Of a DNA stretch of 64,000 nt, positions 45,705 to 55,194 are shown piece by piece. How positions within the stretch are numbered: the first letter of the stretch is position 1; each line of letters starts with the position of its first letter. A program made the position numbers and the translations under genes. The DNA is from Shumkonia mesophila (lineage in GTDB: Bacteria > Pseudomonadota > Alphaproteobacteria > Rhodospirillales > Shumkoniaceae): assembly GCF_026163695.1 (NCBI RefSeq), contig NZ_JAOTID010000012.1, positions 62,001-126,000 of the forward strand, in the 5' to 3' direction. The notes beneath the pieces were generated by a model. The model was not told the origin of the DNA and did not search any database. It saw only the letters and a list, made by a program, of their open reading frames with translations.

Positions 45705-46987
45705 AATACCGTCTTTTCATGGTCGCCATCGTCACGGCCGTGTTGGCCGCTCCCTTCGCGCGGGCGCAGGATGAGGGCAAGCCGGGCTCGGACACCTATC
45801 AGCTTCTCAACCTGTTCGGCGACGTCTTCGAGCGGGTGCGCTCCGACTACGTCGAGGAACCGACCGACGAGCAACTGGTCGAGGCCGCGATCACCGGCAT
45901 GCTGAGCGCGCTCGACCCCCATTCGTCCTACCTGAACCCCAAAAGCTTCCGCGAGATGCAGGTGCAGACGCGCGGCGAGTTCGGCGGCCTCGGCATCGAG
46001 GTGACGATGGAAAACGGGCTGGTCAAGGTGGTGACCCCCATCGACGAGACCCCGGCCGCCAAGGCCGGCGTCGAGGCCGGCGACATCATCAGCCACCTGG
46101 ACGACGAGCCGGTCATGGGCCTGACCCTCGACGAGGCCGTCAAGCGGATGCGCGGCAAGGTCGGTTCCGACATCAAGCTGACCATCCGCCGCGGCGGCCG
46201 CGAGCCGTTCGAGGTGACGCTGACCCGGGCCATCATCAAGATCCAATCGGTGCGCTCGCATCTCGAGGGCAAGATCGGCTATGTCCGGGTCACCCAGTTC
46301 AACGAGCAGGCCAAGGCCGGCATCGAAAAGGCGGTCGAGAAGTTTTACGAGGAATCCGCCAAAGACCTGCAAGGCATCGTGCTCGACCTGCGCAACAACC
46401 CGGGCGGCCTTCTGGACCAAGCGGTCGGCGTGTCCGACCTCTTCCTCGACAAGGGCGAGATCGTCTCCACCCGCTCGCGCCGGCCGGAGGACACCCAGCG
46501 CTTCAACGCCCGGCCGGGCGACGTCATCAAGGGCCTGCCGATGGTCGTGCTGATCAACACCGGCTCGGCGTCGGCCTCCGAGATTGTGGCCGGCGCACTT
46601 CAGGACCACGGCCGCGCGCTGATCCTCGGCACCAAGTCCTTCGGCAAGGGCTCGGTGCAGACCATCATCCCGCTGGCCGCCGGACGCGGCGCCATGAAGT
46701 TGACCACGGCGCGCTATTTCACGCCGTCGGGCCGCTCCATCCAGCAGGTCGGCATTGCCCCCGACATCGAGGTGCAGCAGGCGCATATCGAGGCCGACGC
46801 GGTGCCCGAGCGGCGGCGCGAGGCGGATCTTCGCGGCGCCTTGAAGAACGGCGACGCGCCGACGGAGCCGGTGCCCCCGGCCGTCGCCACCGACGAGCCG
46901 GCGGCCGAGGATTACCAGTTGGCCCGGGCGCTCGACCTGCTGCGGGGGATCTCGCTCTATTCCAGTCGGGCCGGCGCCGCCCGCTAG
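45701..46987 (+). CDS. ctpA: C-terminal processing peptidase, S41 family
   Basis: A 428-residue serine protease of the periplasm, with a signal peptide (FMVAIVTAVLAAPFARAQ, about residues 6-23). A PDZ domain occupies about residues 85-165 (RGEFGGLGIEV at its start). The catalytic serine lies in NTGSASASEIVAGAL (about 283-297) and the lysine in GTKSFGKGSVQT (about 309-320). It trims envelope proteins and peptidoglycan enzymes. The ATGA overlap with envC suggests they work together in wall turnover. Confidence 0.93.
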   Translation: MKYRLFMVAIVTAVLAAPFARAQDEGKPGSDTYQLLNLFGDVFERVRSDYVEEPTDEQLVEAAITGMLSALDPHSSYLNPKSFREMQVQTRGEFGGLGIEVTMENGLVKVVTPIDETPAAKAGVEAGDIISHLDDEPVMGLTLDEAVKRMRGKVGSDIKLTIRRGGREPFEVTLTRAIIKIQSVRSHLEGKIGYVRVTQFNEQAKAGIEKAVEKFYEESAKDLQGIVLDLRNNPGGLLDQAVGVSDLFLDKGEIVSTRSRRPEDTQRFNARPGDVIKGLPMVVLINTGSASASEIVAGALQDHGRALILGTKSFGKGSVQTIIPLAAGRGAMKLTTARYFTPSGRSIQQVGIAPDIEVQQAHIEADAVPERRREADLRGALKNGDAPTEPVPPAVATDEPAAEDYQLARALDLLRGISLYSSRAGAAR

Positions 46988-47032
46988 CCGGGCGGCCGCT
47001 TTGCGGCGCGACGCAATGAAGGAAGCGGCGGC

Positions 47033-48349
47033 GTGAAATTTCCCAAGCTCTTCGGCAAGAAGACCGCGGCAGAAGAAGACTTCGACGAAGACGACGGGCT
47101 CGCCGAGGACGAACCGGCCGCGGTCAAACCCGAGAAGGAGCCGCCGGACGCCGAGGGTGAAGGCGAGGGCGAGGGCGACGAGGGCGACGACTTCCTCGCC
47201 GAGGAGACATCCGGCGGCGGACGCAAAAGCCGCAAGACCCTGGTGCTGGCGGCGGCCGTCCTGCTGGTGGCCGTCGGCGCGGTGGCCGGCGGCGCGTGGT
47301 GGCTGCTGGGAGACGACATGCTGCCGGGCGTGGGCAGCCTGACCCACCTCGATCCCAACCGCGTCATCCTCGACATTCCGCCCCGCCCCGGCCAGCCGCG
47401 CGAGCCGGCCGGTCCGCCGAAAAGCGCCACCGATACGCTCAACTCCCTGGCCGGCCAGGCCGAGGGACCGGGGGCCGGGGTGGTCGCGCCGCCGGTCCGG
47501 CTGGCCACCTTCGCCGAACTGCCGCTGCCGCCATCCTCGCCGCCGCTCGTCCCGGCCCCCGACGCCGGGCTCGTCGAGCAGAGTCCGCAAGGGCCGCTGC
47601 CCAAGATCGGCGAGGACGGCCGCCTGGCCTGGCAGGTTTATGCGCGCCCCTTCCCGGCCGGAGACCGGCGGCCGCGCATCGCCGTCATCATGACGGGACT
47701 GGGACTTGCCCGCGACGCCACGCAGGGCGCCATCCAGTATCTGCCGGCCGCCGTCACCCTGGCCTTCGATCCCTATGCCCCGGGCCTGCAGGAGTGGGTC
47801 GCCGCGGCCCGCAAGCTGGGCCACGAGGTGCTGCTGACCCTGCCCATGGAAGCCAGCGAGTTTCCCGTGCGCGACGCCGGGCCGCGGGCCCTGGTCACGG
47901 CGATCGGCCCGGGCGACAACCTGAAGCGCCTGAACTATCTGCTGAGCCGGATGTCGGGCTATGTCGGCGTCGTCACCGCCATGGGCTCGCAGTTCACCGT
48001 CGAGGACGTGCAGATGGGTCCCATGCTCGACGCCATCGGCCGGCGGGGATTGCTGTACGTCGATTCGGGCGCCAGCCGCAAATCGGTCGGCCCCGCCATC
48101 GCCAAGCAGATGGGCATGCCGCGCGCGCTGGCCGACGTGCAGATCGACCAGATTCCCTCGCGCGCCGCCATCACCAAGCGGTTGACCGAAATGGAGGATC
48201 TGGCGCGCAAGAACGGCGCCGCCGTCGCCCTCGCCCAGCCGCTGCCGGTGACGGTCGAGCGACTGATCGCCTGGACCGCCTCGCTGGAGGGACGCGACGT
48301 GGTGCTGGCGCCGGTGTCCGCCGTCACCGACCGCCAGCCCCTGCCATGA
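47033..48349 (+). CDS. Divergent polysaccharide deacetylase family protein (YibQ-like)
   Basis: A 438-residue protein with an acidic cytoplasmic stretch (about residues 10-65, many Glu and Asp), one membrane helix (TLVLAAAVLLVAVGAVAGGAWWLL in part, about 69-92), a Pro-rich linker and a periplasmic domain (about 200-435) of the divergent deacetylase family. Recognisable parts are RIAVIMTGLGLARDAT (about 215) and MGSQFTVEDVQMGPMLDAIGRRGLLYVDSG in pieces. The GTG at 47033 is the only suitable start. Its TGA overlaps rppH. Its activity is not established; it commonly neighbours envC and ctpA and may act on the wall. Confidence 0.88.
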   Translation: MKFPKLFGKKTAAEEDFDEDDGLAEDEPAAVKPEKEPPDAEGEGEGEGDEGDDFLAEETSGGGRKSRKTLVLAAAVLLVAVGAVAGGAWWLLGDDMLPGVGSLTHLDPNRVILDIPPRPGQPREPAGPPKSATDTLNSLAGQAEGPGAGVVAPPVRLATFAELPLPPSSPPLVPAPDAGLVEQSPQGPLPKIGEDGRLAWQVYARPFPAGDRRPRIAVIMTGLGLARDATQGAIQYLPAAVTLAFDPYAPGLQEWVAAARKLGHEVLLTLPMEASEFPVRDAGPRALVTAIGPGDNLKRLNYLLSRMSGYVGVVTAMGSQFTVEDVQMGPMLDAIGRRGLLYVDSGASRKSVGPAIAKQMGMPRALADVQIDQIPSRAAITKRLTEMEDLARKNGAAVALAQPLPVTVERLIAWTASLEGRDVVLAPVSAVTDRQPLP

Positions 48350-48870
48350 CCGCCCGACGCGCCGGGGCCCGCCCCTATCGCCGCTGCATCGGCGCCTTCC
48401 TGATCAACCGCGACGGCCGGGTCCTGGTCGGCCAGCGGGCCGACCGCGACGAGCCGGCCTGGCAGCTGCCGCAGGGCGGCATCGAGCGAAACGAGACGCC
48501 CCGCCAGGCGGTCCTGCGCGAACTCGCCGAGGAGATCGGCACCGACCGGGCCACCGTGATCGGCGAGATGCCCGGCTGGGTCGCCTACGACTTTCCCGGC
48601 AGCCTGGCCGCCCGGCTGTGGAACGGCCGCTATCGCGGCCAGAAGCAGAAGTGGTTCGCGCTGCGCTTCGAGGGCCGCGACGCCGACATCGACCTCGCCG
48701 CCAGCGAACGGCCCGAGTTCAGCGACTGGAAATGGGTGCCCGTCGACGCCCTGCCCGTGCTGGCCGTCCCCTTCAAGCGGCAGGTCTATGAGGCGCTGGT
48801 CGCCCGCTTCGGCCCGCTGGCCGGCGCCGGCGAGGCGTCCGCCAGCCCCTTGCATCGCCGCCCGCGGTGA
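48346..48870 (+). CDS. rppH: RNA pyrophosphohydrolase
   Basis: A 174-residue Nudix hydrolase that removes pyrophosphate from mRNA 5' ends and so starts decay. It opens YRRCIGAFLINRDGRVLVGQR (read in part) and has a full Nudix box, GGIERNETPRQAVLRELAEEIG (read in part, about residues 43-64), followed by YRGQKQKWFALRF (about 97-109), typical of RppH. The start overlaps the previous stop by four bases (ATGA). Confidence 0.94.
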   Translation: MTARRAGARPYRRCIGAFLINRDGRVLVGQRADRDEPAWQLPQGGIERNETPRQAVLRELAEEIGTDRATVIGEMPGWVAYDFPGSLAARLWNGRYRGQKQKWFALRFEGRDADIDLAASERPEFSDWKWVPVDALPVLAVPFKRQVYEALVARFGPLAGAGEASASPLHRRPR

Positions 48871-48884
48871 CCCATTCTCGGGCC

Positions 48885-49655
48885 ATGGATGCAACACCTC
48901 TCCGTTCCGCGCTGATCACCGGCGCCGCCAAGCGGATCGGCCGGGCGGTCGCGCTCGACCTGGCGGAGCGCGGCTGGACCGTCGCCGTCCACTACAACAC
49001 GTCGGAAGCCGAGGCGACGGCGGTGTGCGAACAGATCCTCAAGAGCGGCGGCCGGGCCCAGCCGGTGCGCGCCGACCTTGCCGTCGAAGCGGAGTGCGCC
49101 GCCCTGCTCGATCGCGCCGCCCACGCGGTCGGGCCGATCGGTTGCCTGATCAACAACGCCTCGATCTTCGAGAAGGATTCGCCCGAGACCGCCACCAAGG
49201 AATCGTGGGAGGCGCACATGCAGATCAATCTGCGGGCGCCCTTCGTGCTGGTCCAGCGCTTCGCCGCCCAACTGCCGGAAGGGGTTGCCGGCAACGTCAT
49301 CAACGTCATCGACCAGCGGGTGTGGAACCTGACCGGCGCGTTCACCTCCTATACCGTCAGCAAGGCGGCGCTGTGGACGCTGACCCGCACCCTGGCCCTG
49401 GCCCTGGCACCCCGCATCCGCGTCAACGCGGTCGGCCCCGGACCGACGCTGCCCAGCTTGCGCCAGAGCGAAGAACAGTTCCGCCGCCAGTGGCAGGCGG
49501 TGCCCCTGGCCCGCAAGGTCGACCCCGGCGAAATCTGCGAGGCCATCCGCTTCATCCTTGACGCCCCCTCGATGACCGGCCAAATGATCGCCTTGGACGG
49601 CGGCCAGCATCTGGGCTGGGCGCCGTCGGGCCGGACCAAGGCCGCCGACGAATAA
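48885..49655 (+). CDS. Pteridine reductase/FolM-like short-chain dehydrogenase
   Basis: A 256-residue SDR. The cofactor motif TGAAKRIGRAVALDLAERG (about residues 12-30) is the TGxxKRIG form of pteridine reductases and FolM, with the usual YNTS next-strand segment (basic residue context for NADPH), NNAS (about 91) and the catalytic YTVSKAAL (about 153-160). It lies 42 bases before folB, so a role in dihydropterin reduction in folate or monapterin metabolism is likely. No folP or folK is in the window. Confidence 0.86.
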   Translation: MDATPLRSALITGAAKRIGRAVALDLAERGWTVAVHYNTSEAEATAVCEQILKSGGRAQPVRADLAVEAECAALLDRAAHAVGPIGCLINNASIFEKDSPETATKESWEAHMQINLRAPFVLVQRFAAQLPEGVAGNVINVIDQRVWNLTGAFTSYTVSKAALWTLTRTLALALAPRIRVNAVGPGPTLPSLRQSEEQFRRQWQAVPLARKVDPGEICEAIRFILDAPSMTGQMIALDGGQHLGWAPSGRTKAADE

Positions 49656-49696
49656 GGAGAAGACGGGCGGACGGCCGCCCGCCAGGAGACCATTCC

Positions 49697-50110
49697 ATGA
49701 CCACCGACCGCGCCAATGTCGTCCGTCCCTTGAGAATCGCCGATGCGCGAAACGCCGTGCGCCACGTGTTCATCCGCGACATGGTGCTGCCGTGCTCGAT
49801 CGGGGTCCATCGCCACGAGCAGCTCGAAGCGCAGCGCATCCGCATCAACCTCGACCTGGCGGTCCGCGAAGCGGTTGAGCCGCTGGGCGACAACCTCGCC
49901 AATGTCGTCTGCTACGAGACCGTCGCCAACGGCATCCGCGCAATCGTCGCGCGAGGACACGTCAATTTGGTGGAAACCCTGGCCGAGGACATTGCGGCCC
50001 TTTGCCTGAAGGACATTCGCATCCTGTCGGCCCGGGTGCGCGTCGAGAAGCTGGACGTCTTCGCCGACGCCCAAAGCGTGGGCGTCGAGATCGAGCGCGT
50101 GCGCCATTAG
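49697..50110 (+). CDS. folB: Dihydroneopterin aldolase
   Basis: A 137-residue FolB, which cleaves 7,8-dihydroneopterin in folate synthesis. Key parts are VFIRDMVLPCSIGVHRHEQLEAQ (read in part, about residues 24-46), the VCYETVANGIRAIVARG region (about 69-85), the catalytic-site glutamate and lysine in HVNLVETLAEDIA and RVEKLDVFADAQSVGVEIER in pieces at the end. It is about 15-20 residues longer at the N terminus than E. coli FolB. A gene-free A+T-rich region follows. Confidence 0.92.
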   Translation: MTTDRANVVRPLRIADARNAVRHVFIRDMVLPCSIGVHRHEQLEAQRIRINLDLAVREAVEPLGDNLANVVCYETVANGIRAIVARGHVNLVETLAEDIAALCLKDIRILSARVRVEKLDVFADAQSVGVEIERVRH

Positions 50111-50487
50111 GCCGTCGATTTCAAATCTCCGCGCAAGCCCTTGCAGAATCGGGTCTTCACTGCTTTTTCCGGGAGAGTTGTGCACAGGCGCCGGAATATT
50201 TCCCTTTGATGACGAAAGTATTGCAGTTTTTCCACATATTCCCCTGGACTTTGCTTGACTTTTGATTTGGCGTTTAAAATCAGTACGTTAGCCAGTTGCA
50301 CTTTTTTTAGGCATAGAGAGAAAAGCGGCGGAATCAATAGGACGGCGGGCAGCCGAATCGTGAAATCAACAGTGTTATCCACAGGAATCGTGGATAGTTC
50401 GGCGGGCCCCGGAAATTCGGCTTCGCCGTTGGCGATCGGCCCCCCAGCCGCGTTGACGGAACGCTTCGAATCGGCCACATAGCAGAC
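50111..50487. other. A+T-rich spacer with DnaA-box-like sites
   Basis: This 377-base gap has no supported gene and is much richer in A+T than its surroundings. It holds TTGTGCACA (50178-50186), TTTTCCACA (50228-50236) and a perfect DnaA box TTATCCACA (50375-50383); TATCCAC at 50376-50382 is also mirrored by GTGGATA at 50390-50396. A possible promoter (TTGCTT at 50251-50256, TAAAAT at 50275-50280) points toward uvrC. Origin-like activity or DnaA control of uvrC are possibilities; neither is proven. Confidence 0.5.
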
Positions 50488-52467
50488 ATGAATCGCGAAC
50501 CCACGAGCGCCTGGAACCCCGCGAACCTTGCCGCCGCCGACGGCCGCGACGGAGAGCCGGTGGCCGCCGCCGATTCGCCACCACCTATAGGCGAACCACC
50601 GCCCGTCGCCGGAGTCGCCGTCATCGAAGGCCACCTGCGCACCCTGCCCGCCGGGCCGGGCGTCTATCGCATGATCAACAAGGCCGGCGACGTGCTTTAC
50701 GTCGGCAAGGCCAAGAACCTGCGCAAGCGGGTGGTCAGCTACACCAAACTGGCGCGCCAGCCGAACCGCTTGCGCCGGATGGTGTCGGAGACGGCCTCGA
50801 TGGAGTTCGTCACCACCCATACCGAGGCCGAGGCCCTGCTGCTCGAGGCCAACCTGATCAAGCGCCTGAAGCCGCGCTACAACATCCTGCTGCGCGACGA
50901 CAAGTCGTTCCCGGCCATCCTGGTCACCGGCGACCACGAATTTCCCCAGGTGCTCAAGCATCGCGGGTCGCGCGCCCGCAAGGGCGACTATTTTGGGCCC
51001 TTCGCCTCGGCCTGGGCGGTCAACGAGACGCTGGCCACCCTGCAGCGCGCCTTTCTTTTGCGCTCGTGCACCGACGCCGTGTTCGCGGCGCGCACCCGGC
51101 CGTGCCTTTTGCATCAGATCAAGCGGTGCAGTGCGCCCTGCGTGGGGCGCATCGACGCCCCCCGCTACAACGCCCTGGTCGAACAGGCCCGCGAGTTTCT
51201 CACCGGCGGCAGCCAGGCCATCCAGCGCCAGCTCGCGCAGCACATGCAGGAGGCCAGCGACCGCCTGGAGTTCGAGGCGGCGGCCCAGCTTCGCGACCGC
51301 ATCCAGGCGCTGACCCGGGTGCAGGCCCACCAGGACGTCAACCTCAGGGGCGTCGGCACCGCCGACGTCATCGCCGCCCACCAGGCGGGCGGGCAGACCT
51401 GCATCCAGGTGTTCTTCATCCGGGCCGGCAGCAACTACGGCAACCGCGCCTATTTTCCCAGTCACGCCAGAGAGGAAGAGATCGGCGACGTCCTGGAGGC
51501 CTTCCTCGGCCAGTTCTACGCCAGCCATCCGCCGCCGCCCACCCTGCTGCTCAGCCACCGGCCGCCCCACGCCGCCCTGGTCGCCGAAGCTTTATCGGTG
51601 CGGGCCGGCAGGCGGGTCAGCCTGGTGGTGCCGGAACGCGGCGAGAAGCACGACGTGGTCCGTCACGCCACCGCCAACGCCCGCGACGCCCTGGCCCGCC
51701 GGCTGGCCGAAAGCACGACGCAGCGCCAGCTTCTCGAAGGGCTGGCAAACTCTCTCGACCTCGACGCGCCGCCCCGGCGCATCGAGGTTTACGACAACAG
51801 CCACATCGGCGGCACCCAGGCGGTCGGCGCCATGATCGTGGCCGGCCCCGACGGCTTCATGAAACCGGCCTACCGCAAGTTCAACATCCGCGGCGGCGAC
51901 GCGGCGACGGAGGACGAGGCGATGGCGCCGGGCGACGACTACGCGATGATGCGCGAGGTGCTGACCCGGCGCTTCGCCCGCGCGCTCAAGGAGGATCCCG
52001 AGCGCCGGCGCGAGCAGTGGCCCGACCTGGTGTTGATCGACGGCGGCGCCGGCCAGCTGGCCATCGCGCTCGAGGTGTTCGCCGAACTTGGCATCGACGA
52101 CGTCGCGGTAGCCGCCATCGCCAAGGGGCCCGATCGCAATGCCGGGCGCGAGCGCATCTTCCTGCCCGGCCGGCCGCCGGCATCGTTGGCGCCGCGCGAC
52201 CCCGTGCTCTATTTCCTCCAGCGGCTGCGCGACGAGGCGCACCGTTTCGCCATCGGCACCCAGCGCGCCCGGCGCACCCAGGGGCTCGGCAAGTCGGCGC
52301 TGGACGCCATCCCCGGCATCGGCGCCAAGCGCAAGAAGGCGCTGCTCCATCACTTCGGCTCGACCGGGGCGGTGGCCGAGGCCGGGCGGACGGATCTGGA
52401 AGCGGTCGACGGCATCAGCCGGGAGATCGCCAACAAAATCTATGAATGGTTCCACTCGGGCGGCTAA
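50488..52467 (+). CDS. uvrC: Excinuclease ABC subunit C
   Basis: A 659-residue nucleotide excision repair nuclease that makes both cuts beside UvrB-bound damage. The order is a Pro/Ala-rich N-terminal extension of about 50 residues, a GIY-YIG domain ([21 protein letters not shown] in pieces, about 57-77), a Cys-rich segment (RSCTDAVF...[13 protein letters not shown], about 193-215), the UVR motif, the RNase H-like domain with [15 protein letters not shown] (about 434-448) and tandem helix-hairpin-helix repeats at the end ([19 protein letters not shown], about 610). It precedes pgsA, as in many proteobacteria. Confidence 0.96.
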   Translation: MNREPTSAWNPANLAAADGRDGEPVAAADSPPPIGEPPPVAGVAVIEGHLRTLPAGPGVYRMINKAGDVLYVGKAKNLRKRVVSYTKLARQPNRLRRMVSETASMEFVTTHTEAEALLLEANLIKRLKPRYNILLRDDKSFPAILVTGDHEFPQVLKHRGSRARKGDYFGPFASAWAVNETLATLQRAFLLRSCTDAVFAARTRPCLLHQIKRCSAPCVGRIDAPRYNALVEQAREFLTGGSQAIQRQLAQHMQEASDRLEFEAAAQLRDRIQALTRVQAHQDVNLRGVGTADVIAAHQAGGQTCIQVFFIRAGSNYGNRAYFPSHAREEEIGDVLEAFLGQFYASHPPPPTLLLSHRPPHAALVAEALSVRAGRRVSLVVPERGEKHDVVRHATANARDALARRLAESTTQRQLLEGLANSLDLDAPPRRIEVYDNSHIGGTQAVGAMIVAGPDGFMKPAYRKFNIRGGDAATEDEAMAPGDDYAMMREVLTRRFARALKEDPERRREQWPDLVLIDGGAGQLAIALEVFAELGIDDVAVAAIAKGPDRNAGRERIFLPGRPPASLAPRDPVLYFLQRLRDEAHRFAIGTQRARRTQGLGKSALDAIPGIGAKRKKALLHHFGSTGAVAEAGRTDLEAVDGISREIANKIYEWFHSGG

Positions 52468-52519
52468 AATAGCCGCGCGAGCGGTGCCGTGCGCCGCGCC
52501 TCCGACTTCGAAAGCACCC

Positions 52520-53095
52520 ATGGCCAACAACCTGCCCAACCTGCTCACCCTGTCGCGCATCCTGGCCATCGGCCTGATCATCGGCCTGCTGCTGCTCGAC
52601 CCGCCGCTGGGCAGCTGGCTGGCGCTGGCCGCCTATACCTATGCCTGCGTCACCGATTTCTTCGACGGCTACCTGGCCCGCGCGCTGCACCAGCAGTCGG
52701 CGCTGGGCCGCTTTCTCGATCCCATCGCCGACAAGCTGCTGGTTTCGGCCGTGCTGCTGATGCTGGTCGCCAACGACCGCATCGCCGGCATGACGGTGTT
52801 GCCGGCCATGGTCATCCTGTGCCGCGAGATCCTGGTCTCGGGGCTGCGCGAGTTCCTGGCCGGACTTCGGGTCGGCGTGCCGGTCAGCCAGTTGGCCAAG
52901 TGGAAGACGACGCTGCAGATGATCGCCTTGGGCTTTCTCATCGTCGGCGACGTCGGCCCCGATTTCGGCCCCGTCGGCACCGCCGACATCGGCATCTGCG
53001 GCCTGTGGATCGCCGCCGTCCTGACTCTGATCACCGGGTACGACTATCTGCGGGTCGGCCTCCGTCACATGACCGATACCGACGGCGGCGGGTGA
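52520..53095 (+). CDS. pgsA: CDP-diacylglycerol-glycerol-3-phosphate 3-phosphatidyltransferase
   Basis: A 191-residue membrane enzyme that makes phosphatidylglycerol phosphate. The CDP-alcohol phosphatidyltransferase motif is complete: TDFFDGYLAR, then ALGRFLDPIADK (about residues 47-75), giving the DG-AR-G-D-D pattern. It starts NNLPNLLTLSRI, typical of PgsA, and has about four to five helices. It is 52 bases after uvrC. Confidence 0.95.
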   Translation: MANNLPNLLTLSRILAIGLIIGLLLLDPPLGSWLALAAYTYACVTDFFDGYLARALHQQSALGRFLDPIADKLLVSAVLLMLVANDRIAGMTVLPAMVILCREILVSGLREFLAGLRVGVPVSQLAKWKTTLQMIALGFLIVGDVGPDFGPVGTADIGICGLWIAAVLTLITGYDYLRVGLRHMTDTDGGG

Positions 53096-53172
53096 GGCCC
53101 GGGCGATGACGGGTCCGCGACGCGCCGAGGAAGTCTTCTTCTTTCCGTCGATCACAGCGGAGGCATGACGCG

Positions 53173-53703
53173 GTGGCGGCCCGGGTGTTCGGCGTGGTGG
53201 GGTGGAGCGGCAGCGGCAAGACGACGCTGGTGACCGCCCTCATCCCCGAACTGGTCGGCCGCGGCCTGGCGGTTTCCACTGTCAAGCACACCCATCACGA
53301 CATCGACATCGACAAGCCGGGCAAGGATTCGCACCGCCATCGCGAAGCCGGCGCCACCGAGGTGCTGGTGACCTCGCCCAAGCGCTGGGCCCTCATCCAC
53401 GAACTCCGGGACGTGGCGGAACCGGACATGGAGGCGCTGATCCGCCGGATGGCGGCCGTCGACCTGATCCTGGTCGAGGGCTTCAAGAGCCACCGCTTCG
53501 CCAAGCTGGAGGTTCACCGGCCGGCCCTCGGCAAGCCGCTGCTGGCGACCACCGACCCCACCGTCGTGGCGGTGGCCAGCGACGAGGCGCTGCCGGGCCT
53601 GGCGCTGCCGGTGTTGCCGCTGGCCGACGTCGGGGCGATCGCCGCCTTCGTCATGACCCACTTCAACCTCGGGCGCGGAGGCGGCGATGACCACGGCTGC
53701 TAA
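53173..53703 (+). CDS. mobB: Molybdopterin-guanine dinucleotide biosynthesis adaptor MobB
   Basis: A 176-residue P-loop GTP-binding protein with GWSGSGKTTL (about residues 10-19), the STVKHTHHDIDIDKPGKDS region (about 36-54) and LILVEGFKSHRFAKLEV (about 97-113), all typical of MobB. It assists attachment of GMP to the molybdenum cofactor. It starts at GTG and overlaps moeA by 17 bases. The order mobB-moeA-moaD-moaE forms a compact cofactor operon. Confidence 0.93.
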   Translation: MAARVFGVVGWSGSGKTTLVTALIPELVGRGLAVSTVKHTHHDIDIDKPGKDSHRHREAGATEVLVTSPKRWALIHELRDVAEPDMEALIRRMAAVDLILVEGFKSHRFAKLEVHRPALGKPLLATTDPTVVAVASDEALPGLALPVLPLADVGAIAAFVMTHFNLGRGGGDDHGC

Positions 53704-54943
53704 CGACTGTTTTACGCCGGCCGGCGAGTTGATGAAACTCGACGCCGCGCTGGCGCTGCTGGCCCAACGGATCAAGCCGGTGGCCGGGGTGGAGACGGTG
53801 CCGCTGGCCCGGGCGCTGGAGCGCACGCTGGCCGAGACGCTGAAGGCCGAGCGCGACGTGCCGCCGCACGACAACGCCGCCGTCGACGGCTTCGCGGTGC
53901 GCTTCGCCGACGTCGCCGCCGACGGCGAAACCCGTCTGCCGGTCACCGGGCGCGTCGCCGCCGGCCATCCGCTGGAACGGCCGGCCCGGCCGGGCGAGGC
54001 GCTGCGCATCTTCACCGGCGCCCCGGTACCGGAAGGGATCGATACCATCGTCATGCAGGAGAACTGCCGGCTGGAGGGCGAAACGGTGGTGTTCGGCCCC
54101 GGCCTGCGGGCCGGCGTCAACACCCGCCGCCGGGGCGAGGACGTGCGGGCCGGCGACATCATCCTGGAGGAGGGCGTCCGCCTGCGCCCGCAGGAGATCG
54201 GGCTGGCCGCCTCGGTGGGCCGGGCCACGCTCGCCGTGCGCACCCCCTTGCGGGCCGCCGTGTTCTCGACCGGCGACGAGGTGCGCGATCCGGGTTCCCC
54301 GGCGCCCGACGGCTGCATCTACGACGCCAACCGCTATGTCGTCGGCGGGCTGTTGGCCGGCCTCGGCTGCGCCGTCACCGACTTGGGCATCCTGCCCGAT
54401 TCCCTTGCCGCCGTGCGCGAGGCGCTGGAGCGGGCGGCGGCGGATCATCACCTGATCGTCACCTCGGGCGGCATCAGCCTGGGCGACGAGGACCACGTGC
54501 GCGCCGCCGTCGAGGCCTTGGGCCGCCTGCACCTGTGGCGCCTCGCCATCAAGCCGGGGCGGCCGCTGGCCCTGGGCCAGGTGGGCGGCGCCGTGTTCGC
54601 CGGGCTGCCCGGTAACCCGGTGGCCGCCATGGTCACTTTCTTAAGGATCGTGCGCCCGGTGATCCTGGCCCTGGCCGGACGGCGCGACACGGCCCCCCGC
54701 TTCTACAAGGTGCGCACCGCCTTCGCCTACCGCAAGAAGGTCGGGCGGCGCGAGTTCCTGCGTGCCCATCTCGTCACCGACGCCGCTGGTGAGCCGCGCG
54801 CCGTCAAGTACGCCGCCGACGGCTCGGGCATCCTGACCTCGATGGTCGCCGCCGACGGCCTGGTCGAGCTGCCCGAATGGATGGAAGCGGTGAAGGAAGG
54901 CGATGCCGTCGACTTCCTGCCGTTCGCGGAGGTCTTTCGATGA
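53687..54943 (+). CDS. moeA: Molybdopterin molybdenumtransferase
   Basis: A 418-residue MoeA, which inserts molybdate into adenylated molybdopterin. Visible features are DVPPHDNAAVDGFAVR (about residues 61-76), RIFTGAPVPEGIDTIVMQE in pieces (about 107-125), the MoCF_biosynth domain with FSTGDEV (about 195) and TSGGISLGDEDHV (about 259-271), and GLPGNPVAAMVTF (about 306-318). Its end overlaps moaD by four bases (ATGA). Confidence 0.95.
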   Translation: MTTAANDCFTPAGELMKLDAALALLAQRIKPVAGVETVPLARALERTLAETLKAERDVPPHDNAAVDGFAVRFADVAADGETRLPVTGRVAAGHPLERPARPGEALRIFTGAPVPEGIDTIVMQENCRLEGETVVFGPGLRAGVNTRRRGEDVRAGDIILEEGVRLRPQEIGLAASVGRATLAVRTPLRAAVFSTGDEVRDPGSPAPDGCIYDANRYVVGGLLAGLGCAVTDLGILPDSLAAVREALERAAADHHLIVTSGGISLGDEDHVRAAVEALGRLHLWRLAIKPGRPLALGQVGGAVFAGLPGNPVAAMVTFLRIVRPVILALAGRRDTAPRFYKVRTAFAYRKKVGRREFLRAHLVTDAAGEPRAVKYAADGSGILTSMVAADGLVELPEWMEAVKEGDAVDFLPFAEVFR

Positions 54944-55191
54944 AGGTTCTCTATTTCGCCTGGGTCCGGGAACGGATCGGCGTCGACTGCGAGGAGGTGA
55001 GCCCGCCCGCCGCCGTCGGCGACGTCGGCTCGCTGGTCGCCTGGCTCAAGAGCCGCAGCGAGGGGCACGCCGAGGCCTTGGGCGATCCCGGCCGCGTGCG
55101 GGTCGCCGTCAACCAGGAGGCGGTCGGCCCCGAGCACCCGGTCGGCCCCGGCGACGAGGTCGCCTTCTTCCCGCCGATGACGGGGGGCTGA
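54940..55191 (+). CDS. moaD: Molybdopterin synthase sulfur carrier subunit
   Basis: An 83-residue ubiquitin-fold protein ending in GG (PPMTGG), the site of thiocarboxylation needed to deliver sulfur to MoaE. It starts KVLYFAWVRERIG, typical of MoaD. The gene is squeezed between moeA (four-base overlap) and moaE (three-base gap), so all are cotranslated. Confidence 0.94.
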   Translation: MKVLYFAWVRERIGVDCEEVSPPAAVGDVGSLVAWLKSRSEGHAEALGDPGRVRVAVNQEAVGPEHPVGPGDEVAFFPPMTGG

Positions 55192-55194
55192 GCG

